Of a DNA stretch of 64,000 nucleotides, positions 1 through 10,748 are shown one piece after another. The translations under genes and the position numbers were made by a program. The stretch is from NCBI RefSeq assembly GCF_021134715.1, contig NC_060025.1:1426001-1490000 (forward strand). Reading direction: 5' to 3'. This stretch comes from Daphnia pulex (Eukaryota > Arthropoda > Branchiopoda > Diplostraca > Daphniidae). A model generated the notes under the pieces. The model saw only the letters and a program-made list of their open reading frames with translations, was not told where the DNA came from and did no database searches. How positions within the stretch are numbered: the stretch's first letter is position 1; each line of letters opens with the position of its first letter.

Positions 1-1268
1 TCACCGCATTGACAGTTTTACGTAATGGTCGGCCCATCTGCAGGTTGATGTTGCCGGGGATGGGTCTACACCAAACAATATCAAATTAATACCAAATGGT
101 TATGGCTTAAAACGAATGCAATCACGATGTAGTACTCGGGCTCTTTGGTGATACATCTCGAAGCAGCATAAATTGTAGTGTAATACTTTGAAGCCTCGTT
201 GGTGTAGTATTTGATCCGACGCCACAGTTTACTATACAATAAATAATTGGAACATAAATATGCGATAATAAAGACATAATTTTAAAAAAGGAGAGTTGAT
301 TCACAATTCTATGTAGAAAACTGAAAATTTACCCCTTTATACGATGAAAAGGCAGTTGGTGACAAATTGTGCACGGCAGTTGTTGTCGGGTCGGAAAAGC
401 CTTTTCTCTCCTTTAATGCAACTTGTAATACTCTAAAGCCTTGGTGGTGTAGTACATTGGAGCCTTGGTGGTGTAAGCTGGAACAGCATTGGTTGATGTT
501 GAGTAATAAGACAGCAATGTTGTGCTTTGATATCAACCATACACTACACAGGGCCAGGAGACATCAGTACACCAGTGGTCGACCCAATCATCAATGATTC
601 AACACCCAATGCAGCAGCACAACGCCATAGATTACTAGATAATTAATAATTTGAACATAAATATGCAACTATAACTGACTAAATAACAATAAAATTTGAT
701 ACAAAAATACAAGTGACAGAATATTTACCAGAGATTGCGAACTAATTACATTGAAAAATGCAAGAGCGCTGCAGTTGTTACCGTGTCGGAGATCCTCACT
801 CGACTGATTTTAATCGTCTCTTCTCTCTCCTTTTATAAGACTTTTTCTCACCCTGACCCACCTCTAAAGCCTTGCGGCTTTTGAACCTGCTTGATAATGA
901 TGTTACACGTGTCGTTCTCACCCAACCTCTCCGCCGTCACATGGCACGTTTTTCGTAATGATCTCTGTGACCTTCGAAAGTGAAGGAAATGCAAACTGGG
1001 CTTTCCTTCTTTAGGTTGATGTTGCTGGGGATGGGTCTACAAAAACCAAAATCAAACAAAAACCAAAATCAAACAAAAACCAAAATCAAAATGAAAACCA
1101 AATGGCTGAGCCTTGCGGCTTTTGTACCTGCTTGATAATGATGCAACACGTCCAGTTCTCACCCAACCTTTACACCACCGCATTGACAGTTTTACGTAAT
1201 CTTCCTCGTGACCTTCAAGCGTTAAGGACATGCAAACTGGCCGGCCCGTCTGCAGGTTGAACTCTACA
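1..1268. repeat. Cluster of a degenerate ~160-185 bp repeat
   Basis: Three related blocks lie at about 1-75 (partial), 864-1,045 and 1,110-1,262. They share the words cttgcggctttt, ctgcttgataatgatg, ttctcacccaacct, tgcaaactgg and ggggatgggtctac in the same order. Linked AT-rich segments near 226-268 and 628-672 both contain gaacataaatatgc, so the repeated unit is probably composite and longer than each block. A short direct repeat of the type aaaaccaaaatcaaac fills 1,042-1,100. No open reading frame in the cluster looks like a protein. It may be the edge of a larger array or a non-autonomous element that continues to the left of the window. Confidence 0.6.
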
Positions 1269-4146
1269 ATGGTAATTGAAAAATAATTAATAAACACTGC
1301 ATCAGTTGGAAAATGTTGAAAATATACCAAAATTTAACCTAAGATATTATAAAGTAACGCACATAGAGAAAAAATAGTTGAATTGATACGAAACCACGAA
1401 AAAAACGAAACATTTACGAACATTTACTCATCGTCGTCGGTAACTTTCTGTTCACTAGGCCTACGAGCCATATAAACGGAGTAAAGTAGAATTAAGCGGT
1501 TACTTAAATTTGTTAAGATGTAAGAGATTTCATAGTTTAAGGGTAAACAAGCTTACCCAATTACCAAAAAAAAGGGGTAAACGATGAAATTTCAATCACA
1601 TAAAACCACATCTTAAGATTTTACGTAAAATTACATCAAAAGTAAACAAAGGAATCTACTCTCTGGTCTTCAATTATTTACAGCTTTCTTTTAAGGAAAT
1701 TTATAAACACGTTTTAGTTTAAATAAATCGAAATAAATACATGAAACAAGCCTGACAACAATAGGACGAGTAGGACGCAGATCATCTTCTAGTTCTAGCG
1801 TACATAGAGTGACGCTACACAGTCTCAACATTTTCTTCGTCAACCAAAACAGCCGGCACGTCGGAAGTTTACGAAAAGAAAATTCAATTCGGAAAATTTG
1901 GGTTGAAATGGACTGTTTCTAGCAAAAATCTGGATCTGGTCAGGAACGTCCAGGTAAAATTTCGATTAAGGGTGATTTTGGCTTGGGATTTTTTTCTATT
2001 GACATACAAAACTGAATGGAAATTCAAAGAGGATCTCAAAAATCAGGTTCGTCTTGATACAAAATAAACAGTTACCGTGTTAGAGAAACATTTAGTAACC
2101 ATCAGAAGTACAGAAAGAATGAATATATTAGGGAAATGATCGGATTTTTACAAATACGGAAAATGAGAAATGTTTATAAATTAATGAGACTTAATTATGT
2201 TACAAAAAACTTACTTTAAAACCTTGAGCTGAAGTTGTTTTCAGAAGGAAGCCGCAATGAAGCTTGATACGTACATACACTCTTAGTCTTGGAAAGCAGA
2301 TACTTTTGTCACACTTAGACGCCTACCGATTTGTAGATCGCACATTTCCTTGGTTTGACTTCTCTGTTGCAACCGCGTTGAAAGTAATCAACGAACAACC
2401 ACACTCTATGAGTTTACGACTTACAAGATACAATAGAATTCTGATGTTTTGACCGTTTTGACTTTTGCATTTGATGAGCATAGGCGAGCAGACGAACTTT
2501 CGTGGAAATTGAAGCAGCGTTGCCAATTTGCGCAACTCAACCGCCTAAAAAAGTTACGACTTAAGAATTCAAACTTCAAACTGATAAAGCAGTAAAAGCA
2601 CACATAAGTCATGGGTGGAGAGATGGTTGCCAATGACACAGTTAAATTTCCCAAAGATAAGCGACCAATGGTATCCAGGCGGGAAATTTTAGTTGCTTTA
2701 GTAGGCTTCTATTGCTTCTGTTGATTTCGCCATTCCTCAACCGACAACTCCTTGGGAGCACGAAAACGAACGCACTTGTTTTGCACAACAAAAATATGGT
2801 TTCACAATAAAGTCTGAATTCCTCCGCACTCGCTTTTTAACTGATCGTAATCTTTGAAGTCCTGACGAACTAGTGTCACCAAATCTGTTGTTAATTTCCC
2901 CACCCGGATTCCATCCCCCACATAGCCATTTCTCAGACTAGTTGTAGTCAAACAAAGAAAATACCAAAATAATTTTTAGTTCAGAATGGAAACAGTGGAT
3001 TAAATAGAATTTCATCAAATTTTGATTAAGCATGTGAATAAAGTTCAATTTAAATCATTTAAGGCTAATGGACTAGAGAAAATCTGGAATGTTACGAATT
3101 TATCCTTACTTGAGCATGAGTTAAGAAAGTTATTCTTCACCATCGACATATTTTTCACCGTACAAGTGACAATAGAAGACATTTCGGCAAAATGGACAGC
3201 AGTTTTGTCCCGCGTGATTAGATTATTTCGCAAAGTAGAAATTTACAGATTATACCTGTAAACTCACATATTAATATGCAACATTCAGTAAATTTTAAAA
3301 ATCTCAAGCTCCGAAAGTTTTAGAATTACCAATTAATTTTTATGATTATGACTGAAAATGTAGACACCATATTAGAATTGGAAATACATTTTCAGTCAGT
3401 GGCTCGGAAACATATTGCTGACATTTTGTGTTTTTGTTACTAACGAGTGACGAAGACACTCGCTGCCCTATAACATCTCTCATGAAGAACTCTGCTTTAC
3501 GTCAGCTAGAAAGCATTTAGGCTTACAACCATTCTTAAGATATTTTTCAAGTTGGTCGAAAAGCAATATGCAATAACCCGATAAACAGCTACTCTTATAC
3601 TAATAGTGCTAATAATCATGACAAATAAAACAAATTAGCAAAATATTGTCATATTCACCATTAAAGGAATTCATGCCAGATCCGATGAGTGGCATTTAGT
3701 GGTAAATGATGTAGGCGATCGATGTTATCGGATGGTGAGCGGGAAAACTTCAGCTGGGATAGTATCTCTGTATGAAAAAAAAAGTATCATTTGATGCTAT
3801 CGACTAAGGTATTTTGGGGGTTTAGATTTCTTTACTCACTGAATAAAGAAATGTTGCAGATAATTTACCAATTCGTGTGGGAGAGGCGGTAGAAACACAC
3901 TATCATTGTTGATGGTTTCAGTAATAGGGATGGACGCGAAGATAAATGAAATTAAAAAAATTAAAAAATAGAACCTGGAAAAATGTTTTCTTTATCTAAT
4001 CAGGAGTAGATGATTCCATGTAAATTCATACAACACATTCATTTTCTGAATTATTTAACAGATATCAATCCGAGATTGATATTAAATGGGAAACGGATTT
4101 CTAAACTAGGTTGAAATTAAATGTTGTAACCAAGGGTAGAAATTTT
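1269..4146. other. Intergenic, AT-rich, no gene recognised
   Basis: Only short open frames without plausible splice context occur here. The stretch holds A- and T-runs and the 3' flank of the minus-strand zinc-knuckle gene. I see nothing else in it. Confidence 0.5.
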
Positions 4147-6398
4147 CTACAGCTTTTCTGTTTTAACCACTACTTTGTTCTTGTTAATGTTTGCTGTTGG
4201 CATTTCGAAAATGCAAGGAACAGTGGCAGATGGTGAACGAGGAATTTCTTTTGGCCGATCCTTATTAGTTCCTTCAATCCGTTCGATTTTGACAGCAGTG
4301 GGTTCAGAAGTATCAGAACTGATCTGTCGGTCAGCCGTAACGTCGTTGGTCTAGTAAGAAAATAAATAAGCTTGCAGCTATTGAATCATTGAAGAAGCAT
4401 TAACAACACTAATATTGCTTGTCATGGTTAATTACCAACTCGTCTACGTGTTCGCCAACAGATTGGCGTCTTTCGCTTTTGACCCTCAGACTTATCACCT
4501 ACAATTTCAACAAACAAAATGTACATTCCAAATGTTGTCGTTTAGCAAAAAGACTAAGATTATATAATCCAAACCAATTACCTCACGTTCTAAGGTATCC
4601 GCCCTTTCTTTTGAATGATTCAGCTCTTCTTCCATATCAGCCATCATACCGTCATATGCCATTATAATTCGTTCTAATTCCTGCACAAGCGAAACCATCA
4701 TTAACAAATCTGTCGCCAAAAACAAAGTTTTAAACTTCAAAATTTTACCTTCCGTGGAAGACCTTTGATCGTACTATCCAATGGCACACATTTTTCATAA
4801 ACATTTTTCTCAATGGAAAAAGAGTAACAGGATCTTCTTGTTTTTCTGAAAGGGGGACTGGAACAACCATCTTCAGCTGAATCTTGTTTGCTCGCTTTAC
4901 TTCTCTGGATCTCGCTCAGGGGAATGTAGAGGTTACTATCGTCAACAATTGAAGCTGTGCTAATCAAGGGGCTTTGCGCTGACTGTTTGTTAACCGACAT
5001 GGGCCTTTCGTTCCCTCTGGGGATTGCATTAGCTCCGGTTGCACATAGCGGAATAGTTGATTGTGATGTCAATTTCCTCCAATCCACATGTGTATGAGTG
5101 GCGGTCTTGTTGCTGGTTACTAGCTTTTTTCCACTTCTCTTCCGACGCTCATATCCACTTGTATTCCGCTTTTCTGGACAATTTTTGGGCCTGTGTCCGG
5201 TCTTATCGCACTGAAATATTTTAAAATATTTTACTATAACGACACTATAACAAATCTGATAAAACTGTTTACTATAAAACAAGGCTTTATGGGGCATGAT
5301 CTGGCTTTGTGTCCCGATGTTTTACACTAAAAAAAAAAAAACATAACAAAAACATTATCAAGGCACCACTACCACACACAAATTTTAATAAATTTACGTA
5401 AGCGCAGAAAATCCTTCCTACTTTATCACCGGCCAAAATTTTATTAATAATGGACTCAACTCCGTTTTCATCACCCTGGAATTTCAAACGAGTGTTATTA
5501 GTTAAAAAGTATGTTAGAACAAGTTACAGACAAGCAATCCTATTTTCCGCTGTGCAATATTTTTTCTTACGTACATCACCATTTGTGCTGGCTACTTCGA
5601 CGTGTGTTGTGTCTACTTTGGAACTCGACATTTTACAAGCAACAGTTTCTATTGCCGAGCTTTCAACTCCTCCATTATTAATCACGTCTTCTTTGCTATT
5701 AATTTCGCCTGTTGTACCAGTTACTGAGGCAGAAACAATGTTCCAGGATATTTTGGGCATGTGTTTAATTTCACCTGATGAACGGAAATAAATTTTAGAA
5801 GATATTATCCGTTAAGAGAGCAACACACATCAAACGAAACGTTAAGTAGGCAGAAATTAATTAATTTAAGGGTAGTTACCTTGTTGAGCCTTAACTTTCT
5901 TCGATCCAGCAGCATTGTGATCGTCAACATAAAATCCACCCTGAGTTACCTGAAAGTTTGGTGGATTTTATGTTATTATGTGAGTGTCTTACAGATGCAT
6001 TTAAAGTATGGCAGTATTAAAAATAAGATTACTTGATTGAATGTGGAAAATGCTGGCTGGTATGTTGGTTGAGGCTGGTATTGGGAGAAATAATATGGCA
6101 TCATGTTATTTCCAGTCTGATAGGTTGTTAATCCAGAGATGCTACCCTGCTGCTGATTGGAATAACCATTTGGCCAGTTCTCTTGTGGTGGAAATGAAGG
6201 AGGAGGAGGAGGAGGCTGTTGTGGTGGAGGGAACTGTGGAAGTGGTGGTTGGAATGGCTGAAATTGATAATTAGGCCAATACTCTGCAGCTTGATTGTTC
6301 ATACAGTTGAATAAGTTTGTTGACCCGTCTGACGCATAGCCAAATGGCCAGTTAATAGAATAAGGTGACTGCCCGGTTGGGAAGTTATTTCCGGACAT
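4147..6398 (-). CDS. Two-zinc-knuckle (CCHC) protein with proline-rich N terminus
   Basis: Nine exons join in phase: 6,033-6,398, 5,880-5,949, 5,575-5,774, 5,398-5,475, 5,273-5,326, 4,749-5,210, 4,582-4,680, 4,436-4,498 and 4,147-4,350. They give about 531 residues. The first exon starts MSGNNFP and is rich in Pro, Gln, Asn and aromatic residues, with a run of six prolines, as in low-complexity RNA-binding proteins. Two CX2CX4HX4C knuckles follow around residues 236-268: CAYCKTSGHKARSC, then CFICDKTGHRPKNC. An intron splits each knuckle after its second residue pair. The exon at 4,749-5,210 is basic and serine-rich. The exon at 4,582-4,680 is a short acidic, heptad-like coiled coil. Zinc knuckles of this kind usually bind single-stranded RNA or DNA, so a nuclear RNA role is likely, but I cannot assign an orthologue. 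There is no reverse transcriptase or protease nearby, so a retroviral Gag origin is unlikely. Confidence 0.75.
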
Positions 6399-6412
6399 GA
6401 TTTCAGATATCC

Positions 6413-6987
6413 CTATTCCTTAGCCTTCATAGGGTCCAATAGCTCCAAAATCCCAATAGCTTTGCCTCTTCTCCAGGGAAGCTGTTTTGGTATTTTCTTA
6501 TGGCCCAAGGGGTTGTCAACAATCTCTACGATATCTTAATTCTGTAAAGTAAAAAAAAGAGGAGAAAAAATTTTTGAGAATGAAGGCTAGAAGCAGTTAT
6601 TAAAATCCAGCTCACATAGAGAATTATTGAATTCAACGACAGGGCAATTTAATTTATTTAAATTAGTCTTTGTTTGGAAAAGGTACAATTTGGTTCAATT
6701 TGTAGCCTACACTATTTTGCTTACATTTATACCTTTCTTGTGTCCCCCAAATAGATCAAATAGATAATCTTCGCAAACAGAAAAATGTCTCCTTCGAAGA
6801 ATTTCATTGATGACATTACAAAACAACAGTATCATTACCTCTGACTAGCAAAGAGATACACCATACCATGTTCTTAATAAGATAGAATACTAAAGGCTAA
6901 GGAAAAATCTGGTAATGAGTATGCAGCTCACTTTCTTAAAGCTGGCTACTTTGTTGTCTGTGCCCCACAGATGTGCAAAATCACACA
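6413..6987 (-). CDS. Possible small gene: three phase-compatible exons, start not found
   Basis: Three exons join in phase on the minus strand: 6,932-6,987, 6,733-6,844 and 6,413-6,534. They read through CDFAHLWGTDNKVASFKK, then an Arg-rich stretch (NEILRRRHFSVCEDYLFDLF), then DNPLGHKKIPKQLPWRRGKA, ending in a TAG at 6,413-6,415. The stop is 14 bases before the ATG of the zinc-knuckle gene, in another frame. An ATG exon with a good donor lies further 5' at 7,102-7,128 (MAVPVTCAK), but its phase does not fit the first exon of the chain. This may be a short gene with a missed exon, an upstream open frame in the leader of the zinc-knuckle mRNA, or chance. The family is not recognised. The last exon depends on a weak acceptor (ttaag). 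Confidence 0.3.
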
Positions 6988-7128
6988 CTAAAAAGCAAGG
7001 TATAAAAAGCCTTGATTTTATAGCTTGGGACTCTCGAAACAACAAACTAAATACTTGTCCTCTATTTAAATAACTCAAAAAATGTTAGTATACATATTTA
7101 CCTTAGCACATGTAACAGGAACAGCCAT

Positions 7129-8728
7129 GGTTAAAAACCTAGTAAACGAAGAACAAGGTCACAGGGTTGTCAGTTGAGGAGTAAGAAATTAAATCGTTTA
7201 AAAATTCTGCAAAAATTAAATCAACTTCTGTTTTTTTCTGTCATTCACTCATTCTATGTGTTTTTTTTTGTTTTTTTTTAAACAGCGAATGATGCAAGTG
7301 TAGACGGCCAAATTTTATTATTCCATCAGCACAAATTCCAACAGAAAATAGCTTTATCATTTATGCTTCTGAAGGGGGTGGATTCAAGATTTAACAAACG
7401 ACGATAGGTATTTTTTAAAAATTCCGATCAGATAATCATTAACAGTGGCACCGCTTTTATTTTCCGATTGGATCTTTCTTCAGTTACGCAACAATGAGAT
7501 GGCTAAGGTTTAGTCAGAGTTATAGATGTGGTCATCTATGGCTCTGGTTTAGTTCACGTAAATTATATTGGAATAGAAAAGATCAAACGCCATTAGATTG
7601 CAGAATGTAAAACGGGAAAGAAAAAGACGCAATATCAGAGCTGATGTGACCCACGTAAACATATACGGACATTTCACAAAAAGGAGAAAGCTGTTGGGCG
7701 ACAACAATTGCTATAGAAAAAAAATCCCTGTATGACTCCACAGACGTGAATGGTTCTTTATAAGTTTAATGACGCACGATATTTGTATAGGCATCATATT
7801 GAAATGCCTCTTCCGTTTGGAAAACTAAACACGCCCGGAATTGGATTAGGAAAAAAAAAGGTTTTTTATTTAAAAACTTGATTAAAAATGATACCTCTTA
7901 TCGGTTTCTTACCGACATTTATTTTCTGAATACATTTTAAAAACAGCCACTGACCAGTGGATAGCGCGATCACCACCTTTCCCTTGAAAATCAGTTTTAA
8001 ACAAAGTGAGGTCACGTTCGCTTTCCTTCCTGGATGGGGATGTTATCTCGCTTATAACATCAAACTGTCAAACTAAGAAAAATCTTCTAGTCCTACCCCA
8101 ACACATTTCATGTTTCCCCGTTAACCTTCATCTAGATACTATTGGGTAGCCTTTAAAACCTTGAAACTTTCACCGACACACATAACATTTTGAAAATAAA
8201 GGATCTCTCAAACCAGCAAAACTGAACTATCGTGGCTATAGCGCTATAGCCCAAAGCTATATAAGCGGTCTCATATAGCCAACCTAACAAGATTCAAATT
8301 AAATTTTACTATCGGCAGTTGGATTTCGAATTAGGAACTGTTTTCAGGTACGACAATGCCCTATTCCCTAAAGTTTAATGGATAGAATGATAATCGAGTT
8401 GATTTTGATTGGCAATCTTAAATTAAACTCATCACTAGTGCGGTTGATGATGACACCAAATCGACAGATAATTTTTCATGTTGTTGCAACTGACCTCAAT
8501 AGATTAGAAAGTAAATATTGGCCAAAATCAAGCAACGTGTGACTAAACTAAACTGTCAATCAAGTTAATCATTAGACAACAGAAAACTCAACTTCTATCA
8601 GTCTTGCCATAATTTCACTCGACAATGAATTAAAAATGCCAAGACAAATAATATACTGAATCGGGGTTTCGGAGTTCCCCTGCAGATAAATAGATAAAAA
8701 AACTTACAATTGAGGTCTCGACAGCCCC
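7129..8728. other. Intergenic between divergent genes
   Basis: This holds the 5' flank of the minus-strand zinc-knuckle locus and of the plus-strand C1q-type gene. It is AT-rich with T-runs near 7,260. No open frame longer than about 65 codons looks coding. Confidence 0.5.
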
Positions 8729-8735
8729 TATAAAT
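8729..8735 (+). promoter_or_regulatory. TATA box of the C1q-type gene
   Basis: TATAAAT lies 60 bases before the ATG at 8,795. With initiation about 25-30 bases downstream, the leader would be about 35 bases. The position fits, but no transcript data support it. Confidence 0.5.
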
Positions 8736-8794
8736 TGAGAAAAATCTATCAGTTAAATCACAACAACTAATAGATACTTGTATCATTACATACA

Positions 8795-10634
8795 ATGGTT
8801 CGCTTCTCGACGATATTCATCCACGCAGCATTGGCAGCATTGGTAGCATTGGCTTGTCCAGCTGATGCAGCTGCTTTAAAGGTGGAAGAACAACTGCAAC
8901 TTCTACAAACGAAAGTGAATCAACTTGAGGCTCAAGTTCAACAACATGTAAGCTTTTCCGTTAATAAAGTTGCACGATAAAATTTTTATCACGACCTACC
9001 TTTTGAAATTTTTCTCAACAGGAAATGTTGGCGGAAAAATTTGATAGGCTGGAACGTGTTCTGGAAGAAATGCAGAACGAACGAAAAACCAGTTCCAGTT
9101 GGGCGTCTGTAAGCCCCGTACACGCCGCCATCCCAAGAACATGCAGAGAGGCTCAGTTCGGTGATCCAACACTCAGCTCCTGAATGTACTGGATCGATCC
9201 TGATGGCCAAGGAATTGGCGATAGCCCCATTTACGTCTACTGCGATATGACTAAAGGTAAATACAAAGAATAAATTACCTGTTAATGTATAATAAAACTA
9301 ATGTGATGGCGTTGACGTTCAAGGATCGACATCTATCCTACACGATAGCGAATCGCCTATAAACGTGGGACACTGCACCGATCCTGGATGTTACACCAGG
9401 CCCGTGAACTACAACGCAAGCATAAAACAAATGACGGCATTGGCTCAACTCTCAAATGAATGTCATCAGTCTATTAAAGTAAAATAATTCCTTGTTTTTA
9501 GAAAGCTAAAATTAATCGAGTTTAATTGAATAGTATGACTGCAATTTTGCCCCCTTCGAACTAAACGAGGTCGCCTTTGGTTGGTGGAATGACAAGGACG
9601 GAAATTCCAAATATTTCTGGTCGGGTGGCAACACCGACACTCACACCTGTCAATGCGGAATTGATGCAAATTGCGTTGAAACTTACATCAAATGTAACTG
9701 TGACGCTGCTGCACCAGTACAACTATCCGATGACGGTAAGTTTAAATTTAAAGTATCTGATGCAACGTTATCTAATAAACAAATAAGCAGGCGTCATCAC
9801 TGACAAGAGCATTTTACCTATCACGCGGCTGAATTTCGGACGAACGCAGCTGGACACTTCATCCGGTGTACACACCCTGGGTCGATTCGAATGCACGGGT
9901 CAAGTGGTCGTTAACGGTATGCCAACATCGTGCGAGGATCTGTGGAGGATCGGACACACCATGAGCGGATTGTATTCCGTGATGGGAGCTGAAATGGTCG
10001 AAAGTGTCTACTGCGACTTTAATAAACTTCCTAGCGATACCGGTAAAACTGTAATCAAAATTCAATGTTAATTTACTGCTGGCATTACACTTTCAATAAT
10101 ATTTGAAATAAAATTGCAGGTTTCGAAAAGTGGATTGGATTTGCAGACGTCAAATCATCCCCGGCGTATTTTTATGCTCAGAGAAACTCAAGTTTCAATC
10201 AAACAAACCTTCCAATTCCTTTCGATATAGCAAAAGTCAATATCGGAGGTGCCTTGGATTTGCAAACGGGAATATTTACGGCAGCTCGATCGGGCACATA
10301 CTTTTTCTCCGTATCGGGATTGGCAAATATTCCAGCTTCTTCATCTGGAATGAATTTCTGGATAGGTCTATATTTGAACGGTAATCGAATCGGAACAAGT
10401 TATTCCGTTGAGATCAGCACAGCAAGTCAGCTCAAACCGTATTCTCTGCAATCAACACTTAATTTGGAAGCGGGAGATCAAGTTTGGGTACAGATCTGGA
10501 AAACTGGAGATCCAACAGGAGTCTATCTATATGACGATATTAATCATTACACACACTTTAATGGCTGGCTCCTACAGGAAAATATTTCAAATTCGTTGAA
10601 TGCTATGCAAACGATGCGACACGATTTATTTTAA
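8795..10634 (+). CDS. Secreted fibrinogen-like/C1q-domain protein with an in-frame stop
   Basis: Six exons join in phase: 8,795-8,947, 9,022-9,256, 9,324-9,478, 9,534-9,735, 9,791-10,042 and 10,120-10,634. They would give 503 residues. The order is a signal peptide (residues 1-25), a coiled coil (about 28-85), a Cys-rich fibrinogen-like segment (MYWIDPDGQGIGDSPIYVYC, then GHCTDPGCYTRP), a second such segment (CEDLWRIGHTMSGLYSVMGA, then ESVYCDF), and a C-terminal C1q/TNF-like jelly roll in the last exon (ARSGTYFFSVSG, LEAGDQVWVQIW). These architectures are known in arthropods as secreted, probably trimeric recognition or matrix proteins. Codon 105 at 9,181-9,183 is TGA, exactly between DPTLSS and MYWIDPDG, where related sequences have glycine (GGA differs by one base). 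All other exons and splice sites are intact. It is therefore a recent null allele, a readthrough gene or a sequencing error. Confidence 0.8.
9181..9183 (+). other. In-frame TGA in exon 2 of the C1q-type gene
   Basis: Exon 2 starts in phase 0 at 9,022, and 159 bases later the codon is TGA. The family motif at this place is (S)G(M/V)YWIDPDG, so a single GGA-to-TGA change explains it. Confidence 0.85.
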
Positions 10635-10742
10635 CATGCCGGTATTAAGGATCTTAATCCCGACTTAGACAGGCCTATCCCAACTTTCTAATTTCTAGAT
10701 TTCTCCGTGAAAACAATTAAAAATTAAAAACCTGTGAAAGAA

Positions 10743-10748
10743 AATAAA
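10743..10748 (+). terminator. Polyadenylation signal AATAAA
   Basis: AATAAA sits about 109 bases after the stop of the C1q-type gene. Confidence 0.5.
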
